Positions 7,790 to 18,481 of a stretch of DNA of 64,000 nt are shown piece by piece. This DNA is from Sulfitobacter sp. 20_GPM-1509m. Lineage in GTDB: Bacteria; Pseudomonadota; Alphaproteobacteria; Rhodobacterales; Rhodobacteraceae. The stretch spans positions 372,001 through 436,000 of the forward strand of contig NZ_JIBC01000005.1 of the NCBI RefSeq assembly GCF_000620505.1. Reading direction: 5' to 3'. Numbering within the stretch: the stretch's first letter is position 1; every line of letters begins with the position of its first letter. The notes beneath the pieces were generated by a model. The model saw nothing but the letters and a program-made list of their open reading frames with translations. It was not told the origin of the DNA and searched no databases. The position numbers and the translations under genes were made by a program.

Positions 7790-10400
7790 TCAGTTTGTAG
7801 AGCGCCTCAAGCGCCTGTTTCGGCGTCATCTCGTCAGGATGCAGATCGCCGATCAAATCCAACACAGGGCTTTTCGCGGCTTTTGGTGTGGGTGCGGCGG
7901 CCTGCATGCTGAACAACGGCAGGTCGTCGATAATTGCCTTTTGCGTCGCACCGCCTTCGCGTTCGCCCTTTTCCAGCGCCTCCAGCACCGTGCGGGCACG
8001 GGCGATGACAGAGGGTGGCAATCCGGCAAGCTGTGCGACCTGCACGCCATAGGACCGGTCTGCCGCGCCTTTTTGGACCTCATGCAGGAACACGACCTCG
8101 CCGTCGAATTCCTTGACGGCGACGGTGGCGTTGTCGACATGGTCCAGCTTGCCGGCCAGCGCGGTCAGTTCGTGATAGTGCGTGGCAAAGAGCGCGCGGC
8201 TTTTGTTGCCGTCATGCAGGTGCTCCAGCGTTGCCCAGGCAATCGACAGGCCATCATAGGTGGCGGTGCCGCGGCCAATCTCGTCCAGGATCACCAGCGC
8301 CCGGTCGTCCGCCTGATTCAGGATCGCGGCAGTTTCGACCATTTCAACCATGAACGTCGAGCGCCCGCGCGCCAGATCGTCGGCGGCACCCACACGGCTG
8401 AATAATTGGCTGATCACGCCGATCCGCGCCGAAGTTGCGGGCACATAGCTGCCCATTTGCGCCAACAGGGCAATCAGGGCGTTCTGCCGCAGAAAGGTTG
8501 ATTTACCGGCCATGTTCGGACCGGTCAGCAGCCAGATGTTCGATCCGTCCTCGGCGGTCAGGTTGCAGTCGTTGGCGATGAACGGCGCGCCCGATCCATC
8601 GCGCAGGGATTTTTCCACGACCGGATGCCGCCCCCCGACGATGTCAAAGGCACGGCTGTCGTCCACATGCGGACGGCACCAATCTTCGGCACGCGCCAGT
8701 CGGGCAAGGGAACAGGACACATCCAGTTCGGCCAGCGCGGTGGCGGTCTGAAAAATCTCGGCCGCCTTTGCCAGAACCGTGTCGGAAAGCATTTGATAGA
8801 GCCGCTTTTCCGTCTCGATCGCACGATTGCCCGCGTTCAGGATCTTGGTCTCCATCTCGGATAACTCAACGGTGGTGAACCGCACCTGATTGGCCGTGGT
8901 CTGACGGTGGATAAAGGTTTCGGACAGCGGCGGCGACAGCATCTTTTCGGCGTGGGTCGCGGTGGTTTCGATGAAATAGCCCAGCACGTTGTTGTGCTTG
9001 ATCTTCAGCGACGAAATTCCGGTGACCTTGGCGAACTCCTGTTGCATCGCGGCGATCACAGATCGGCCCTCGTCGCGCAGCGTGCGGGCCTCGTCCAGGT
9101 CGGCGTCATACCCCGGCGCGATGAAACCGCCGTCGCGGGCCAGCAGGGGCGGTTCAGCCACCAGCGCGTCGTCCAGCAGGTCGATCAGGTCATCCATGCC
9201 GCCCATACGGGTCAGCGCATCGGCCACGGCCTGTGGCGCGTCCGGTCCCAGACCGTCCTGCGCGATGGATGCGGCTTGGGTCAGGCCGTCGCGGATGGCG
9301 GTCAAATCGCGGGGACCGCCGCGGTCCAGAGATAGACGCGACAGGGCGCGGTCCAGATCGGGCACATGGCGCAAACGCTCGGTCAGACCGTGTGAGAGAC
9401 TGTTATCAAGGAAAAACCCAACCGCATCCAGCCGATCCTGAATGATCCGCACATTGCGCGAGGGGCTGGACAGACGCCGCTCTAACAAACGCGCGCCGCC
9501 TGCGGTCAGGGTCTTGTCAATCGTCGCCAGCAGCGATCCGGCGCGGCCACCGGAAAGGGCATGGGTCAGCTCAAGATTGCGCCGTGTGGCGGCGTCGATC
9601 TGGACCTGTCCCAACTGGTCCTCCTGCTGTGGCGGACGCACCAGCGGCAGTTTGCCCTTTTGCGTGATGTTCAGATATTCGACTATCGCGCCCATCGCGG
9701 AAATCTGCGCGCGGTCAAAGCTGCCGAAGGCGTCCAGCGTCTGAACCGCAAACAGCTCGCACAGACGCTTTTCGCCACCCGTGCTGTCAAATGTCGCACG
9801 CGACAGCGGTGTCATCGAAATCCCGAAATCAGACACTAACTCTGCCAAATCAGGCTCGGATGCATCCATAACGATCAATTCCGACGGTGCCAGTCGCGCC
9901 AGTTCCGGTCCAAGCCGCATCTGGTCCAATGGCATCACGCGGAACGCGCCCGTAGACATGTCCAGCCACGCCAGCGCGGCGGCGTCGCGGACCTGGGCAA
10001 AGGCCGCCAGATAATTGTGTTGCCGCGCGTTCAGCAGGGAATCCTCGGTCAGCGTGCCGGGGGTCACCAGCCGCACAACGCCGCGTTTCACGACCGATTT
10101 ATTGCCGCGCTTCTTGGCTTCGGCGGGGTTTTCCAACTGTTCGCAAACGGCCACGCGAAACCCCCTGCGGATCAGCGTCAGCAGATAGCCTTCGGCCGAA
10201 TGCACGGGCACGCCGCACATAGGAATGTCTTCGCCGTCATGCTTGCCGCGTTTGGTCAGGGCAATGTCCAACGCCTCGGCGGCGGCGACCGCGTCGTCAA
10301 AGAACATCTCGTAAAAATCGCCCATCCGGTAGAACAGCAGCGACCCGGGGTGCGCCTGTTTGATCTCCAGAAATTGCGCCATCATCGGCGTGACCGTCAT
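7770..10400 (-). CDS. mutS: DNA mismatch repair protein MutS
   Basis: MutS recognises base mismatches and small loops and recruits MutL. The N-terminal domain has the mismatch-wedging FYEMFFDDA (Phe-x-Glu). The connector, lever and clamp domains follow. The ATPase has Walker A GPNMAGKST, the signature STFMVEMVE and Walker B VILDEIGRGTATYDG. I chose the ATG at 10400 (876 residues), giving MTVTPMMAQF, because a GGGGGCAGG purine tract lies directly before it. An ATG four codons upstream (10412) is the alternative. It is divergent from the malic enzyme gene. Confidence 0.96.
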   Translation of the reverse strand: MTVTPMMAQFLEIKQAHPGSLLFYRMGDFYEMFFDDAVAAAEALDIALTKRGKHDGEDIPMCGVPVHSAEGYLLTLIRRGFRVAVCEQLENPAEAKKRGNKSVVKRGVVRLVTPGTLTEDSLLNARQHNYLAAFAQVRDAAALAWLDMSTGAFRVMPLDQMRLGPELARLAPSELIVMDASEPDLAELVSDFGISMTPLSRATFDSTGGEKRLCELFAVQTLDAFGSFDRAQISAMGAIVEYLNITQKGKLPLVRPPQQEDQLGQVQIDAATRRNLELTHALSGGRAGSLLATIDKTLTAGGARLLERRLSSPSRNVRIIQDRLDAVGFFLDNSLSHGLTERLRHVPDLDRALSRLSLDRGGPRDLTAIRDGLTQAASIAQDGLGPDAPQAVADALTRMGGMDDLIDLLDDALVAEPPLLARDGGFIAPGYDADLDEARTLRDEGRSVIAAMQQEFAKVTGISSLKIKHNNVLGYFIETTATHAEKMLSPPLSETFIHRQTTANQVRFTTVELSEMETKILNAGNRAIETEKRLYQMLSDTVLAKAAEIFQTATALAELDVSCSLARLARAEDWCRPHVDDSRAFDIVGGRHPVVEKSLRDGSGAPFIANDCNLTAEDGSNIWLLTGPNMAGKSTFLRQNALIALLAQMGSYVPATSARIGVISQLFSRVGAADDLARGRSTFMVEMVETAAILNQADDRALVILDEIGRGTATYDGLSIAWATLEHLHDGNKSRALFATHYHELTALAGKLDHVDNATVAVKEFDGEVVFLHEVQKGAADRSYGVQVAQLAGLPPSVIARARTVLEALEKGEREGGATQKAIIDDLPLFSMQAAAPTPKAAKSPVLDLIGDLHPDEMTPKQALEALYKLKEAAKT

Positions 10401-10522
10401 ACCTGCCCCCATGCAAACCAGCGCGACCTTACAAACGCCAGCGGCGGAGCGAAAGCCAAAGCTGATTGAGCGCGGAAGATCGCTCGGCTATGAGGGGTCA
10501 ACACATTGGAGGAATGTTGCAC

Positions 10523-12778
10523 ATGTCGAAGACCAAAGTCACAGCGGAAGAGGCGTTGGCCTTCCACCTTGAGCCCACGCCGGGCAAGTTCGAGATCACT
10601 GCAACGGTCCCGATGACCACCCAGCGCGACCTGAGCCTGGCCTATTCGCCGGGCGTGGCCGTGCCCTGCGAGGCGATCGCCGCAAACCCCGAGACGGCCT
10701 ATGATTACACCAACAAGGGCAACCTTGTGGCGGTGATTTCCAACGGTACGGCGGTTCTGGGTCTGGGTAACCTTGGCGCGCTGGCGTCCAAGCCGGTGAT
10801 GGAAGGCAAGGCGGTTCTGTTCAAACGCTTTGCCGACGTGAACAGCATCGACATCGAGCTGGACACCGAGGACGCTGACGAATTCTGTCGTGCGGTGCGG
10901 CTGATGGGGCCGACCTTTGGTGGCATCAACCTTGAGGACATCAAGGCCCCCGAGTGCTTTATCATCGAGCAGCGCCTGAAAGAGGAAATGGACATTCCCG
11001 TTTTCCACGACGACCAGCACGGCACCGCCGTGATCTGTGCCGCCGGCCTGATCAATGCGCTGCATCTGTCGAACAAGAAAATCGAAGACGTCAAAATCGT
11101 GCTGAACGGGGCAGGGGCCGCGGGCATTGCTTGTCTCGAATTGCTCAAATCCATGGGCGCGCGCCATGAAAACTGTATCATGTGCGACACCAAGGGCGTG
11201 ATCTATCAGGGCCGCACCGAGGGCATGAACCAGTGGAAATCGGCCCACGCCGTCAAAACCGAGACCCGCACGCTGGAAGAGGCGATGGTGGGTTGCGATG
11301 TGTTTCTGGGGGTGTCGGCCAAAGGTGCCGTGACACCGCAGATGGTCGCGTCGATGGCGGACAATCCGGTGATTTTCGCCATGGCAAACCCCGACCCCGA
11401 GATCACGCCTGAAGAGGCACACGAGGTGCGCATGGACGCCATCGTGGCCACAGGGCGCAGCGATTACCCCAACCAGGTGAACAACGTTCTGGGCTTTCCC
11501 TATCTGTTCCGCGGCGCGCTGGACATCAACGCGCGCGCCATCAACGACGAGATGAAGATCGCCTGCGCGCATGCGTTGGCGCAACTCGCGCGCGAGGATG
11601 TGCCGGACGAGGTGGCGCTGGCCTATGGCAAGAACCTGACGTTCGGGCGCGATTACATCATCCCGACACCGTTCGACCCGCGTCTGATTCACCGCATCCC
11701 GACGGCTGTGGCCAAGGCAGGGATGGACACCGGTGCAGCGCGCCGTCCGATCATCGACATGGAAGCTTACGAGCTGTCGCTGAAATCGCGGATGGACCCC
11801 ACTGCGAACATCCTGCGTGGCATCAACGCGCGTGCCCGTGCGGCACAGGCGCGGATGATCTTTGCCGAGGGTGACGACCCCCGCGTGTTGCGCGCGGCGG
11901 TCATGTACCAGCGGTCCGGTCTGGGCAAGGCGCTGGTTGTCGGGCGTTCGGACGACGTCAAGGCCAAGCTGGAAGCGGCCGGCCTGGGCGATGCGGTCCG
12001 CGAGATCGAAGTGGTCAATGCGGCCAACACGCAGCACTTGAACACCTATAAAACCTTCCTCTACGACCGTTTGAACCGGCGCGGGTTCGACCGGGCGGAC
12101 ATTCACCGGCTGGCCGCGCGCGACCGGCACGTGTTTTCGGCACTGATGCTGGCGCATGGACATGGTGACGGTCTGGTGACCGGGGCCACGCGCAAATCGG
12201 CGCATGTGCTGGAACGGATCAACAACGTGTTTGATGCCGACGCGGAACATGGTTGCGCAGGCATCACCGCGCTGCTGCACAAGGGGCGCATCGTTCTGAT
12301 CGCGGACACGCTGGTCCACGAATGGCCGGACGAGGAAGATCTGGCCAATATCGCAGAACGCGGGGCCGTCGTGGCGCGTCATCTGGGGATTGAACCCCGT
12401 GTCGCTTTCGTCAGCTTCTCGACCTTTGGCTATCCGGTGTCCGAGCGGGCCGAGAAAATGGCGGCAGCGCCCAAGGTTCTGGACCGGCGCGGGGTTGATT
12501 TTGAATACGAGGGCGAAATGACCGTCGACGTGGCGATGAACGCCAAGTCGCAACAGGCCTATCCGTTCTCGCGGTTGACGGGGCCTGCAAATATCCTGGT
12601 GGTGCCGGCGCGGCATTCGGCCAGCATTTCGGTCAAGCTGATGCAGGAAATGGGCGGGGCCACGGTGATCGGGCCGATCCTGTCCGGCGTGGACCGGTCG
12701 ATTCAGATCTGTTCGACGGTATCAACTGCCAATGACATCCTGAACATGGCTGTTCTGGCGGCCTGCAAGGTCGGCTGA
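10523..12778 (+). CDS. maeB: NADP-dependent malic enzyme with C-terminal phosphotransacetylase-like domain
   Basis: This 751-residue MaeB-type enzyme decarboxylates malate to pyruvate and produces NADPH. Residues from about 1 to 430 are the malic enzyme, with LSLAYSPGVAVPC, the catalytic GFPYLFRGALD region and the nucleotide loop LNGAGAAGIACLELL. The remainder is a phosphate acetyltransferase-like domain, usually regulatory, with ILVVPARHSASIS and GPILSGVDRSIQI. The start is set by an 11-base gap after GGAGGA (10508-10513). Upstream in-frame ATGs are too close to it or lack a site. It overlaps the kinase gene as TGATG. Confidence 0.96.
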   Translation: MSKTKVTAEEALAFHLEPTPGKFEITATVPMTTQRDLSLAYSPGVAVPCEAIAANPETAYDYTNKGNLVAVISNGTAVLGLGNLGALASKPVMEGKAVLFKRFADVNSIDIELDTEDADEFCRAVRLMGPTFGGINLEDIKAPECFIIEQRLKEEMDIPVFHDDQHGTAVICAAGLINALHLSNKKIEDVKIVLNGAGAAGIACLELLKSMGARHENCIMCDTKGVIYQGRTEGMNQWKSAHAVKTETRTLEEAMVGCDVFLGVSAKGAVTPQMVASMADNPVIFAMANPDPEITPEEAHEVRMDAIVATGRSDYPNQVNNVLGFPYLFRGALDINARAINDEMKIACAHALAQLAREDVPDEVALAYGKNLTFGRDYIIPTPFDPRLIHRIPTAVAKAGMDTGAARRPIIDMEAYELSLKSRMDPTANILRGINARARAAQARMIFAEGDDPRVLRAAVMYQRSGLGKALVVGRSDDVKAKLEAAGLGDAVREIEVVNAANTQHLNTYKTFLYDRLNRRGFDRADIHRLAARDRHVFSALMLAHGHGDGLVTGATRKSAHVLERINNVFDADAEHGCAGITALLHKGRIVLIADTLVHEWPDEEDLANIAERGAVVARHLGIEPRVAFVSFSTFGYPVSERAEKMAAAPKVLDRRGVDFEYEGEMTVDVAMNAKSQQAYPFSRLTGPANILVVPARHSASISVKLMQEMGGATVIGPILSGVDRSIQICSTVSTANDILNMAVLAACKVG

Positions 12779-13653
12779 TGGCGATCTGGAACCTCGGGTC
12801 GATCAACATCGACGTGGTGTACCGGGTACCGCATTTGCCGGCGCCCGGTGAAACACTCGCCGCGACCGAGGTGACGCGTGGGCTGGGCGGCAAGGGGGCG
12901 AACATGTCCGTTGCTGCCGCCCGCGCTGCGGGGCGTGTGGCGCATATCGGCGCGGTGGGCGCTGATGGCGGCTGGACCGTCGAGCGGCTGATGGAGTACG
13001 GCGTCGACGTGCGCCACATCGCGCGGCTGTCGGGTGAAACGGGCCATGCAATCATTGCCGTGGATGGCGCGGGCGAGAACAATATCATTCTCTATTCCGG
13101 GGCGAACCGCCAACTGGCCAGCGACATGATCGGTGCGGCGTTGTCTACGGCGGACCGTGGCGACACGCTTTTGATGCAGAACGAAACCAACGGTCAGGCC
13201 GAAGCGGCGCAGATGGCCAGCCAGTTGGGGCTGAAGGTTGTTTATGCCGCCGCCCCATTTGACGCGGATGCGGTGCGGGTGGTCATGCCCTATCTGGACA
13301 TGCTGGTGCTGAACGCGGTCGAGGCGGCACAGCTGAGCGATGCGCTGGGCGCCGAGCTGGACGATTTACACATTTCGCAGATCGTGGTGACACGCGGTGC
13401 GGACGGTTGCGACCATTACGACAACATCCGAAAAACCAGACAGCATTACCCGTCGGTCAAGGTTGACGCAGTTGACACCACGGGTGCGGGCGACACGTTC
13501 ACCGGCTATCTGGTGGCGGGGCTGGACCGTGATCTGCCCATTGCGCAGGCGATTGAACTGGCCATGACCGCCGGGGCGATCATGGTCACGCGGCACGGCA
13601 CCGCCGATGTGATCCCCGACCTGAAAGACATCGAAGATTTCAAGCTGCGTTAA
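12778..13653 (+). CDS. PfkB-family sugar kinase (ribokinase-like)
   Basis: The 291-residue protein is a PfkB/ribokinase fold ATP-dependent carbohydrate or nucleoside kinase. N-terminal signature: [20 protein letters not shown], then [19 protein letters not shown]-terminal signature: [18 protein letters not shown], with the catalytic Asp of the GAGD motif. Overall resemblance is greatest to ribokinase, but the sugar is not fixed by sequence alone. TGATG overlap with maeB suggests coupling. It converges on msrA with a four-base stop overlap. Confidence 0.88.
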   Translation: MAIWNLGSINIDVVYRVPHLPAPGETLAATEVTRGLGGKGANMSVAAARAAGRVAHIGAVGADGGWTVERLMEYGVDVRHIARLSGETGHAIIAVDGAGENNIILYSGANRQLASDMIGAALSTADRGDTLLMQNETNGQAEAAQMASQLGLKVVYAAAPFDADAVRVVMPYLDMLVLNAVEAAQLSDALGAELDDLHISQIVVTRGADGCDHYDNIRKTRQHYPSVKVDAVDTTGAGDTFTGYLVAGLDRDLPIAQAIELAMTAGAIMVTRHGTADVIPDLKDIEDFKLR

Positions 13654-14294
13654 CTGCCTGGCACGAATGCCGCGTCGTTGCCCCAAAGCTGTTTCACCCG
13701 TGCATCGCGGCCACAGGCCTCGCGGTAGGCTTTGTAAGCATTGGCCTTGGATTTCGGGCCAAAGCGGGTCAGGATCAGGCTGGATTGTTTATAGTAATCC
13801 TGATGATAGGCGTCAGCGGGGTAAAACTCTGATGCGGGTAGAATGGGCGTGACCACAGGTTTGCCCAATGCCGCTTGGGCTGCTGCCTTGGCCTGTTCGG
13901 CCGCTTTCTTTTGCGCAGGGTCGGCTGCGAATATTGCAGTGCGGTAGCTGTCGCCGCGATCACAGAACTGACCGCCCGCGTCCAGCGGATCGACCGAGCG
14001 GAAGAACAGGTTCAACAATGTATCGGCTTTGACCACATCCGCGTCATAGGTGATCTGCACCGCTTCGTAATGACCCGTGCCGCCGGCCACGACCTGTTTG
14101 TAGGTCGGGTTGGCGACAGTGCCGCCGGCAAAGCCTGAAACGGCTTCTTTCACGCCTTTGACCTTTTCGAAATCAGCCTCGACGCACCAGAAACAGCCGC
14201 CCGCAACGGTCAGTGTTTTCATATCTGCGGCCTGTGCAGTGGTGGACAGGCCGGCACAGGCGGCGGCGATCAAAAACAAACGTTGAATAATCAT
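13650..14294 (-). CDS. msrA: Peptide methionine-S-sulfoxide reductase MsrA, exported form
   Basis: MsrA reduces methionine-S-sulfoxide in proteins. The catalytic [16 protein letters not shown] motif with its cysteine lies near residue 36. Further family motifs are [11 protein letters not shown] and [26 protein letters not shown]. Residues 1-22 ([22 protein letters not shown]) are a signal peptide, so the enzyme should be periplasmic. The start at 14294 is set by AGGGAG seven bases upstream; a longer reading frame from 14318 has no such site. Mature length is about 192 residues. Confidence 0.94.
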   Translation of the reverse strand: MIIQRLFLIAAACAGLSTTAQAADMKTLTVAGGCFWCVEADFEKVKGVKEAVSGFAGGTVANPTYKQVVAGGTGHYEAVQITYDADVVKADTLLNLFFRSVDPLDAGGQFCDRGDSYRTAIFAADPAQKKAAEQAKAAAQAALGKPVVTPILPASEFYPADAYHQDYYKQSSLILTRFGPKSKANAYKAYREACGRDARVKQLWGNDAAFVPGS

Positions 14295-14396
14295 GACAAA
14301 CTCCCTTTGGTTCAGCATGTAGGGGAAAGGCCGGACCGCTCAAGCAATAGCAGGGCCGGTCACGCCAAGGTGAAGCCGCGTCGAAAGGATCAGCGC

Positions 14397-15107
14397 ATGA
14401 AAACCAAACGTATCGCGATGTGGTCGGGGCCACGCAACCTGTCGACGGCGATGATGTACAGCTTTGGCGCGCGGGCCGATTGCAAGGTGGTGGACGAGCC
14501 GTTTTATGCGGCCTACCTGATGGCGTCCGGCATCGACCACCCTATGCGCGACGAGATTTTGGCAGCGCAGCCAACGGATGGGGCAAGTGTTGCAGAAACA
14601 CTCATTTCCCCAGTGTCAGAGCCTGTTTTCTATCAAAAGCATATGGCCCACCACATGATCGACGGCATCCCGCGCGATTGGATGGACCAGATGACCAACG
14701 TGTTCCTGATCCGCCACCCGGCCCGCGTTCTGGCCAGCTATGCGCAAAAACGAGAGGGACCGAGCCTGAGCGATATCGGGTTTGTCCAGCAGGCGGCGCT
14801 GTTTGATGCGGCGGATGCGCCGGTTGTCATCGATTCCGCCGACATTCGTGAGAACCCCGAAGGGATGTTGCGCGCATTGTGCGATGCTGTCGGGATTGAT
14901 TGGGATGCGGGCATGTTGAACTGGCCTGCCGGTGGCCATGCCGACGACGGCGTATGGGCGTCGCATTGGTACAACGCGGTGCATCGTTCAACGGGGTTCG
15001 CAGGGGCCGAAGGGCCGCTGCCGGATCTGCCACCCGAATATCAGGACATCGCCGATGCGGCGATGCCCTATTATACGCGGATGGCAGAAAAGAAACTTAG
15101 CCTTTAA
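14397..15107 (+). CDS. Sulfotransferase-like P-loop protein
   Basis: The 236-residue protein begins [20 protein letters not shown], a PAPS-type 5'-phosphosulfate-binding loop in the position used by sulfotransferases. It continues with [11 protein letters not shown] and an [13 protein letters not shown] motif, the typical 3'-phosphate-binding region. It is often annotated as a sulfotransferase or as a branched-chain aminotransferase-like protein; no aminotransferase domain is visible. The start follows AAAGGA. The substrate is unknown. Its 3' end overlaps the convergent argG by 11 bases. Confidence 0.75.
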   Translation: MKTKRIAMWSGPRNLSTAMMYSFGARADCKVVDEPFYAAYLMASGIDHPMRDEILAAQPTDGASVAETLISPVSEPVFYQKHMAHHMIDGIPRDWMDQMTNVFLIRHPARVLASYAQKREGPSLSDIGFVQQAALFDAADAPVVIDSADIRENPEGMLRALCDAVGIDWDAGMLNWPAGGHADDGVWASHWYNAVHRSTGFAGAEGPLPDLPPEYQDIADAAMPYYTRMAEKKLSL

Positions 15108-16317
15108 GGCGACGGTTGCGCGCGGCCAGCAGTTTCAGGCGCAGGGCGTTCAGCTGAATGAACCCTGCGGCGTCTTTCTGGTCATAGGCACCTGCGTCGT
15201 CTTCAAAGGTCACGTGTGCCTCGGAATACAGCGAGTGTTCGGACCAGCGACCCACGGTGCGTGCCAGACCCTTGTACAGTTTCAGACGCACGGTGCCGGT
15301 CACATGTTCCTGGCTGCGGTCGATCAACGCCTGCAGCATCTCGCGCTCGGGCGAGAACCAGAAGCCGTTGTAGATCAGCTCGGCGTATTTCGGCATCAGC
15401 TCGTCTTTCAGGTGCGCCGCACCCCGGTCCAGCGTGATCTGTTCGATGCCACGGTGCGCTTCCAACAGGATGGTGCCGCCGGGGGTTTCGTAGATGCCGC
15501 GTGATTTCATGCCGACAAAACGGCCCTCGACCAGGTCAAGACGGCCAATGCCGTGCTTGCCGCCCAGTTCGTTCAGCTTGGTCAGCACAGTCGCGGGCGA
15601 CATCGCTTCGCCGTTGACAGAAACTGCATCGCCCTTCTCAAAGCCGACTTCGATGTATTCGGGCGTGTTTGGTGCATCCTCGGGCGCGACGGTGCGCTGA
15701 TAGACGTAATCGGGCGCGTCCTGCGCGGGGTCTTCCAGCACCTTGCCCTCGGACGAGGTGTGCAGAAGGTTCGCATCGACCGAGAACGGCGCTTCGCCGC
15801 GTTTGTCCTTGGCCACGGGGATCTGGTTCTTTTCGGCGAATTCCAACAGCTTGGTCCGGCTGGACAGGTCCCATTCACGCCAGGGTGCGATCACCTTGAT
15901 GTCGGGGTTCAGCGCATAGGCGGCCAGTTCGAACCGCACCTGATCGTTGCCCTTGCCGGTCGCACCGTGGGCCACCGCGTCGGCACCTTCGATGGCGGCG
16001 ATTTCCACCAGACGTTTGGAAATCAGCGGACGCGCGATCGAGGTGCCCAGCAAGTACAACCCTTCGTACAGCGCATTGGCGCGGAACATCGGGAACACGA
16101 AATCGCGCACGAACTCTTCACGGACGTCTTCGATATAGATCGACGACGCGCCCATCATCTCGGCCTTGGCGCGCGCTGGTTCCAGCTCTTCGCCCTGACC
16201 CAGGTCGGCGGTGAATGTGACGACTTCGCAACCGTATTCGGTTTGCAGCCATTTCAGGATGATCGAGGTGTCGAGGCCGCCGGAATAGGCCAGCACTACT
16301 TTCTTTGGCGCGCTCAT
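15097..16317 (-). CDS. argG: Argininosuccinate synthase
   Basis: ArgG joins citrulline and aspartate using ATP, the penultimate step of arginine synthesis. The 406-residue protein has the ATP pyrophosphatase P-loop [19 protein letters not shown] at residue 5. Other family motifs are [25 protein letters not shown], and [20 protein letters not shown]. The start at 16317 (MSAPKK) places the P-loop at the usual distance; the longer in-frame extension upstream is not typical. It is divergent from ilvA. Confidence 0.97.
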   Translation of the reverse strand: MSAPKKVVLAYSGGLDTSIILKWLQTEYGCEVVTFTADLGQGEELEPARAKAEMMGASSIYIEDVREEFVRDFVFPMFRANALYEGLYLLGTSIARPLISKRLVEIAAIEGADAVAHGATGKGNDQVRFELAAYALNPDIKVIAPWREWDLSSRTKLLEFAEKNQIPVAKDKRGEAPFSVDANLLHTSSEGKVLEDPAQDAPDYVYQRTVAPEDAPNTPEYIEVGFEKGDAVSVNGEAMSPATVLTKLNELGGKHGIGRLDLVEGRFVGMKSRGIYETPGGTILLEAHRGIEQITLDRGAAHLKDELMPKYAELIYNGFWFSPEREMLQALIDRSQEHVTGTVRLKLYKGLARTVGRWSEHSLYSEAHVTFEDDAGAYDQKDAAGFIQLNALRLKLLAARNRRLKG

Positions 16318-16431
16318 TGGTTCTTTCCACATTAGGGTTTTGCTGGCCGCGATATAAGGTTTCGGCCCTCGGGGCAAGATTGACCCTTGCACACAGGGCG
16401 CTTAGGGCTGGAATGACCTGAAAGGACTGAC
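16318..16431. promoter_or_regulatory. Divergent argG / ilvA intergenic region
   Basis: These 114 bases separate two divergent amino acid genes and must contain both promoters. I do not recognise an operator, attenuator or strong hairpin in it. An AAAGGA-type ribosome site precedes ilvA. Confidence 0.4.
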
Positions 16432-17658
16432 ATGACGTTCAAAGATGATGCCCGGACCGCCACCGCCGAAATGCGCGCGGTTTTCCCCGCGACCCCGCTG
16501 TTGCGCAACGACCTGCTTTCGGCGCGCTATGACGCCGACATCTGGCTGAAACGCGAGGACCTGAGCCCCGTGCGGTCCTACAAGTTGCGCGGCGCGTTCA
16601 ATGCCATGCGCAAGGGCATTCCGGGACAGTCGGTTTTTGTCTGCGCTTCGGCGGGCAACCACGCGCAGGGCGTGGCGTTCATGTGCCGGCACTTTGGCGT
16701 GCGCGGGGTGATCTTCATGCCCGTGACGACGCCGCAGCAGAAGGTGCAGAAAACGCGCATGTTCGGTGGGGACGCCGTCGAAGTGCGGCTGATCGGTGAC
16801 TATTTCGACGACACCCTGGCCTCGGCACAGGCATTCTGTGCGCAAGAGGGTGCGCATTTCCTGTCGCCCTTCGACGACGAGGACGTGATCGAAGGTCAGG
16901 CATCGGTCGCGGTCGAGATTGAACAGCAGTTGGGCCGCGTGCCGGATCGGATCGTGCTGCCTGTGGGCGGCGGCGGGCTGTCGTCGGGCGTCTACAGTTA
17001 TTTCGGCGGCGCGACCCAGTACACATTTGTCGAACCTTCCGGCGCCAAAAGTCTGGCAGCGGCAGTCGAGGCGGGCCAGCCGACCGAGGTGAAGTTGGTC
17101 AACACGTTTGTGGATGGGGCAGCGGTGGCAACCATTGGCGTGCGCACCTTTGACCGTCTGCGCGGCATTGCCCGCAGCGACGTGATCGACCTGTCCGAGG
17201 ATCGCATTTGCACCACCATTCTGGAAATGCTGAACGTCGAGGGGATCGTTCTGGAGCCTGCAGGCGCCCTGAGCATCGAGGCGCTGGGCGATCTGCGGGA
17301 CGAGATCCGGGGCAAGACGGTGGTTTGCGTGGCCTCGGGCGGGAACTTTGATTTTGAGCGTCTGCCCGAGGTCAAGGAACGCGCGCTGCGCTATTCCGGC
17401 GTCAAAAAGTACTTCATCCTGCGGCTGCCGCAGCGCCCCGGTGCGCTCAAGGACTTCCTGTCGCTGCTGGGTCCGAACGACGACATCGCGCGGTTTGAGT
17501 ATCTGAAGAAATCGGCCCGCAACTTTGGTTCGGTCCTGATCGGGATCGAAACCAGTGCGCCGGAGAATTTCACCGGTTTTTTCGCACGGCTGGATGCGGG
17601 CGGGTTCGCCTATACGGACATCACCAACAACGAAACCGTCGCGCAATTTGTCATCTAG
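16432..17658 (+). CDS. ilvA: Threonine ammonia-lyase (threonine dehydratase)
   Basis: IlvA deaminates threonine to 2-oxobutanoate, the first step of isoleucine synthesis. The 408-residue enzyme has the PLP lysine in VRSYKLRGAFNAM, the conserved SAGNHAQGVAF, and the glycine-rich phosphate loop VGGGGLSSG. The C-terminal part from about residue 325 (YFILRLPQRPGALKDFLSLL) is a single ACT-like regulatory domain, the short biosynthetic type. A short-chain dehydrogenase gene follows after 10 bases. Confidence 0.94.
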   Translation: MTFKDDARTATAEMRAVFPATPLLRNDLLSARYDADIWLKREDLSPVRSYKLRGAFNAMRKGIPGQSVFVCASAGNHAQGVAFMCRHFGVRGVIFMPVTTPQQKVQKTRMFGGDAVEVRLIGDYFDDTLASAQAFCAQEGAHFLSPFDDEDVIEGQASVAVEIEQQLGRVPDRIVLPVGGGGLSSGVYSYFGGATQYTFVEPSGAKSLAAAVEAGQPTEVKLVNTFVDGAAVATIGVRTFDRLRGIARSDVIDLSEDRICTTILEMLNVEGIVLEPAGALSIEALGDLRDEIRGKTVVCVASGGNFDFERLPEVKERALRYSGVKKYFILRLPQRPGALKDFLSLLGPNDDIARFEYLKKSARNFGSVLIGIETSAPENFTGFFARLDAGGFAYTDITNNETVAQFVI

Positions 17659-17668
17659 GGGGAAAGAC

Positions 17669-18481
17669 ATGGATTATCAGGACAAGGTTGTTGTCGTCAC
17701 CGGCGGGGCCAGCGGTATCGGTGCCGCGATGGTGCGCAAGTTTGCGGCCTTGGGTGCGCGGGTCTGCGTGGCCGATCTGAACATGGACGCAGCGCAGGGG
17801 CTGGCGGATCAGGTGGGCGGCATGGCGATGCGTTGTGATGTGACATCCGAAGGTGACATCGTGGCGATGTGCGATGGAGTCACCGCCACGATGGGCCCGA
17901 TTGACCTGTTCGTGTCGAACGCGGGGCTGGGTCGTGGGCAACCCGGCCATGCGGCGTCGGCGTCGAATGAAACATGGATGCTGAACTGGAACGTGCATGT
18001 GATGGCGCATGTCTTTGCGGCACGTGCGCTGTTGCCGCAGATGATCGAACGCGGGTCGGGCTATTTCGTCAACGTGGCCTCGGCGGCGGGATTGCTGAAC
18101 CAGATCGGTGACGCAGCTTATTCCGCAACCAAACACGCCGCCGTCAGCTTTGCCGAATCGCTGGCGATCAGCCACGGCAATGACGGGATCGGCGTATCGG
18201 TGCTGTGTCCTCAATATGTGGCCACTCCGTTGATTGACCTGTCAGACGCCGATGCGGCGGGACATGCGTCCTTGATGACTGCCGACGATGTTGCGCAGGC
18301 GACCGTTGACGGGATCAACAACAAACAGTTCCGCATTCTGTCGCACCCGGTGGTCGGTGAATACGTCAAGGTGCGCGCCAATGATCCAGACGCCTGGCTG
18401 GAAGGAATGCGCAGGCTGAAGATCAAGGCCGAACGCGAACTGGGGCAGGCGGGGATCAAGGATTTTTACAAGCTGGTCTAG
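17669..18481 (+). CDS. Short-chain dehydrogenase/reductase (SDR)
   Basis: This 270-residue classical SDR oxidoreductase has the nucleotide loop VVTGGASGIGAAM, an acidic end of the second strand (CVADLN) that favours NAD, the catalytic serine in NVASAAGL and the YSATK tyrosine-lysine pair. A strong AGGGGGAAAG ribosome site precedes the ATG at 17669, 10 bases after ilvA, so it is probably co-transcribed. The substrate is unknown. It converges on the Hpt gene with overlapping stop codons. Confidence 0.88.
   Translation: MDYQDKVVVVTGGASGIGAAMVRKFAALGARVCVADLNMDAAQGLADQVGGMAMRCDVTSEGDIVAMCDGVTATMGPIDLFVSNAGLGRGQPGHAASASNETWMLNWNVHVMAHVFAARALLPQMIERGSGYFVNVASAAGLLNQIGDAAYSATKHAAVSFAESLAISHGNDGIGVSVLCPQYVATPLIDLSDADAAGHASLMTADDVAQATVDGINNKQFRILSHPVVGEYVKVRANDPDAWLEGMRRLKIKAERELGQAGIKDFYKLV

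Noticed and set aside
10397-12616. Long minus-strand open frame opposite the malic enzyme gene
   Set aside because: It is the antisense shadow of a high-GC conserved gene; its translation is Arg/His/Gln-rich with no family motif.
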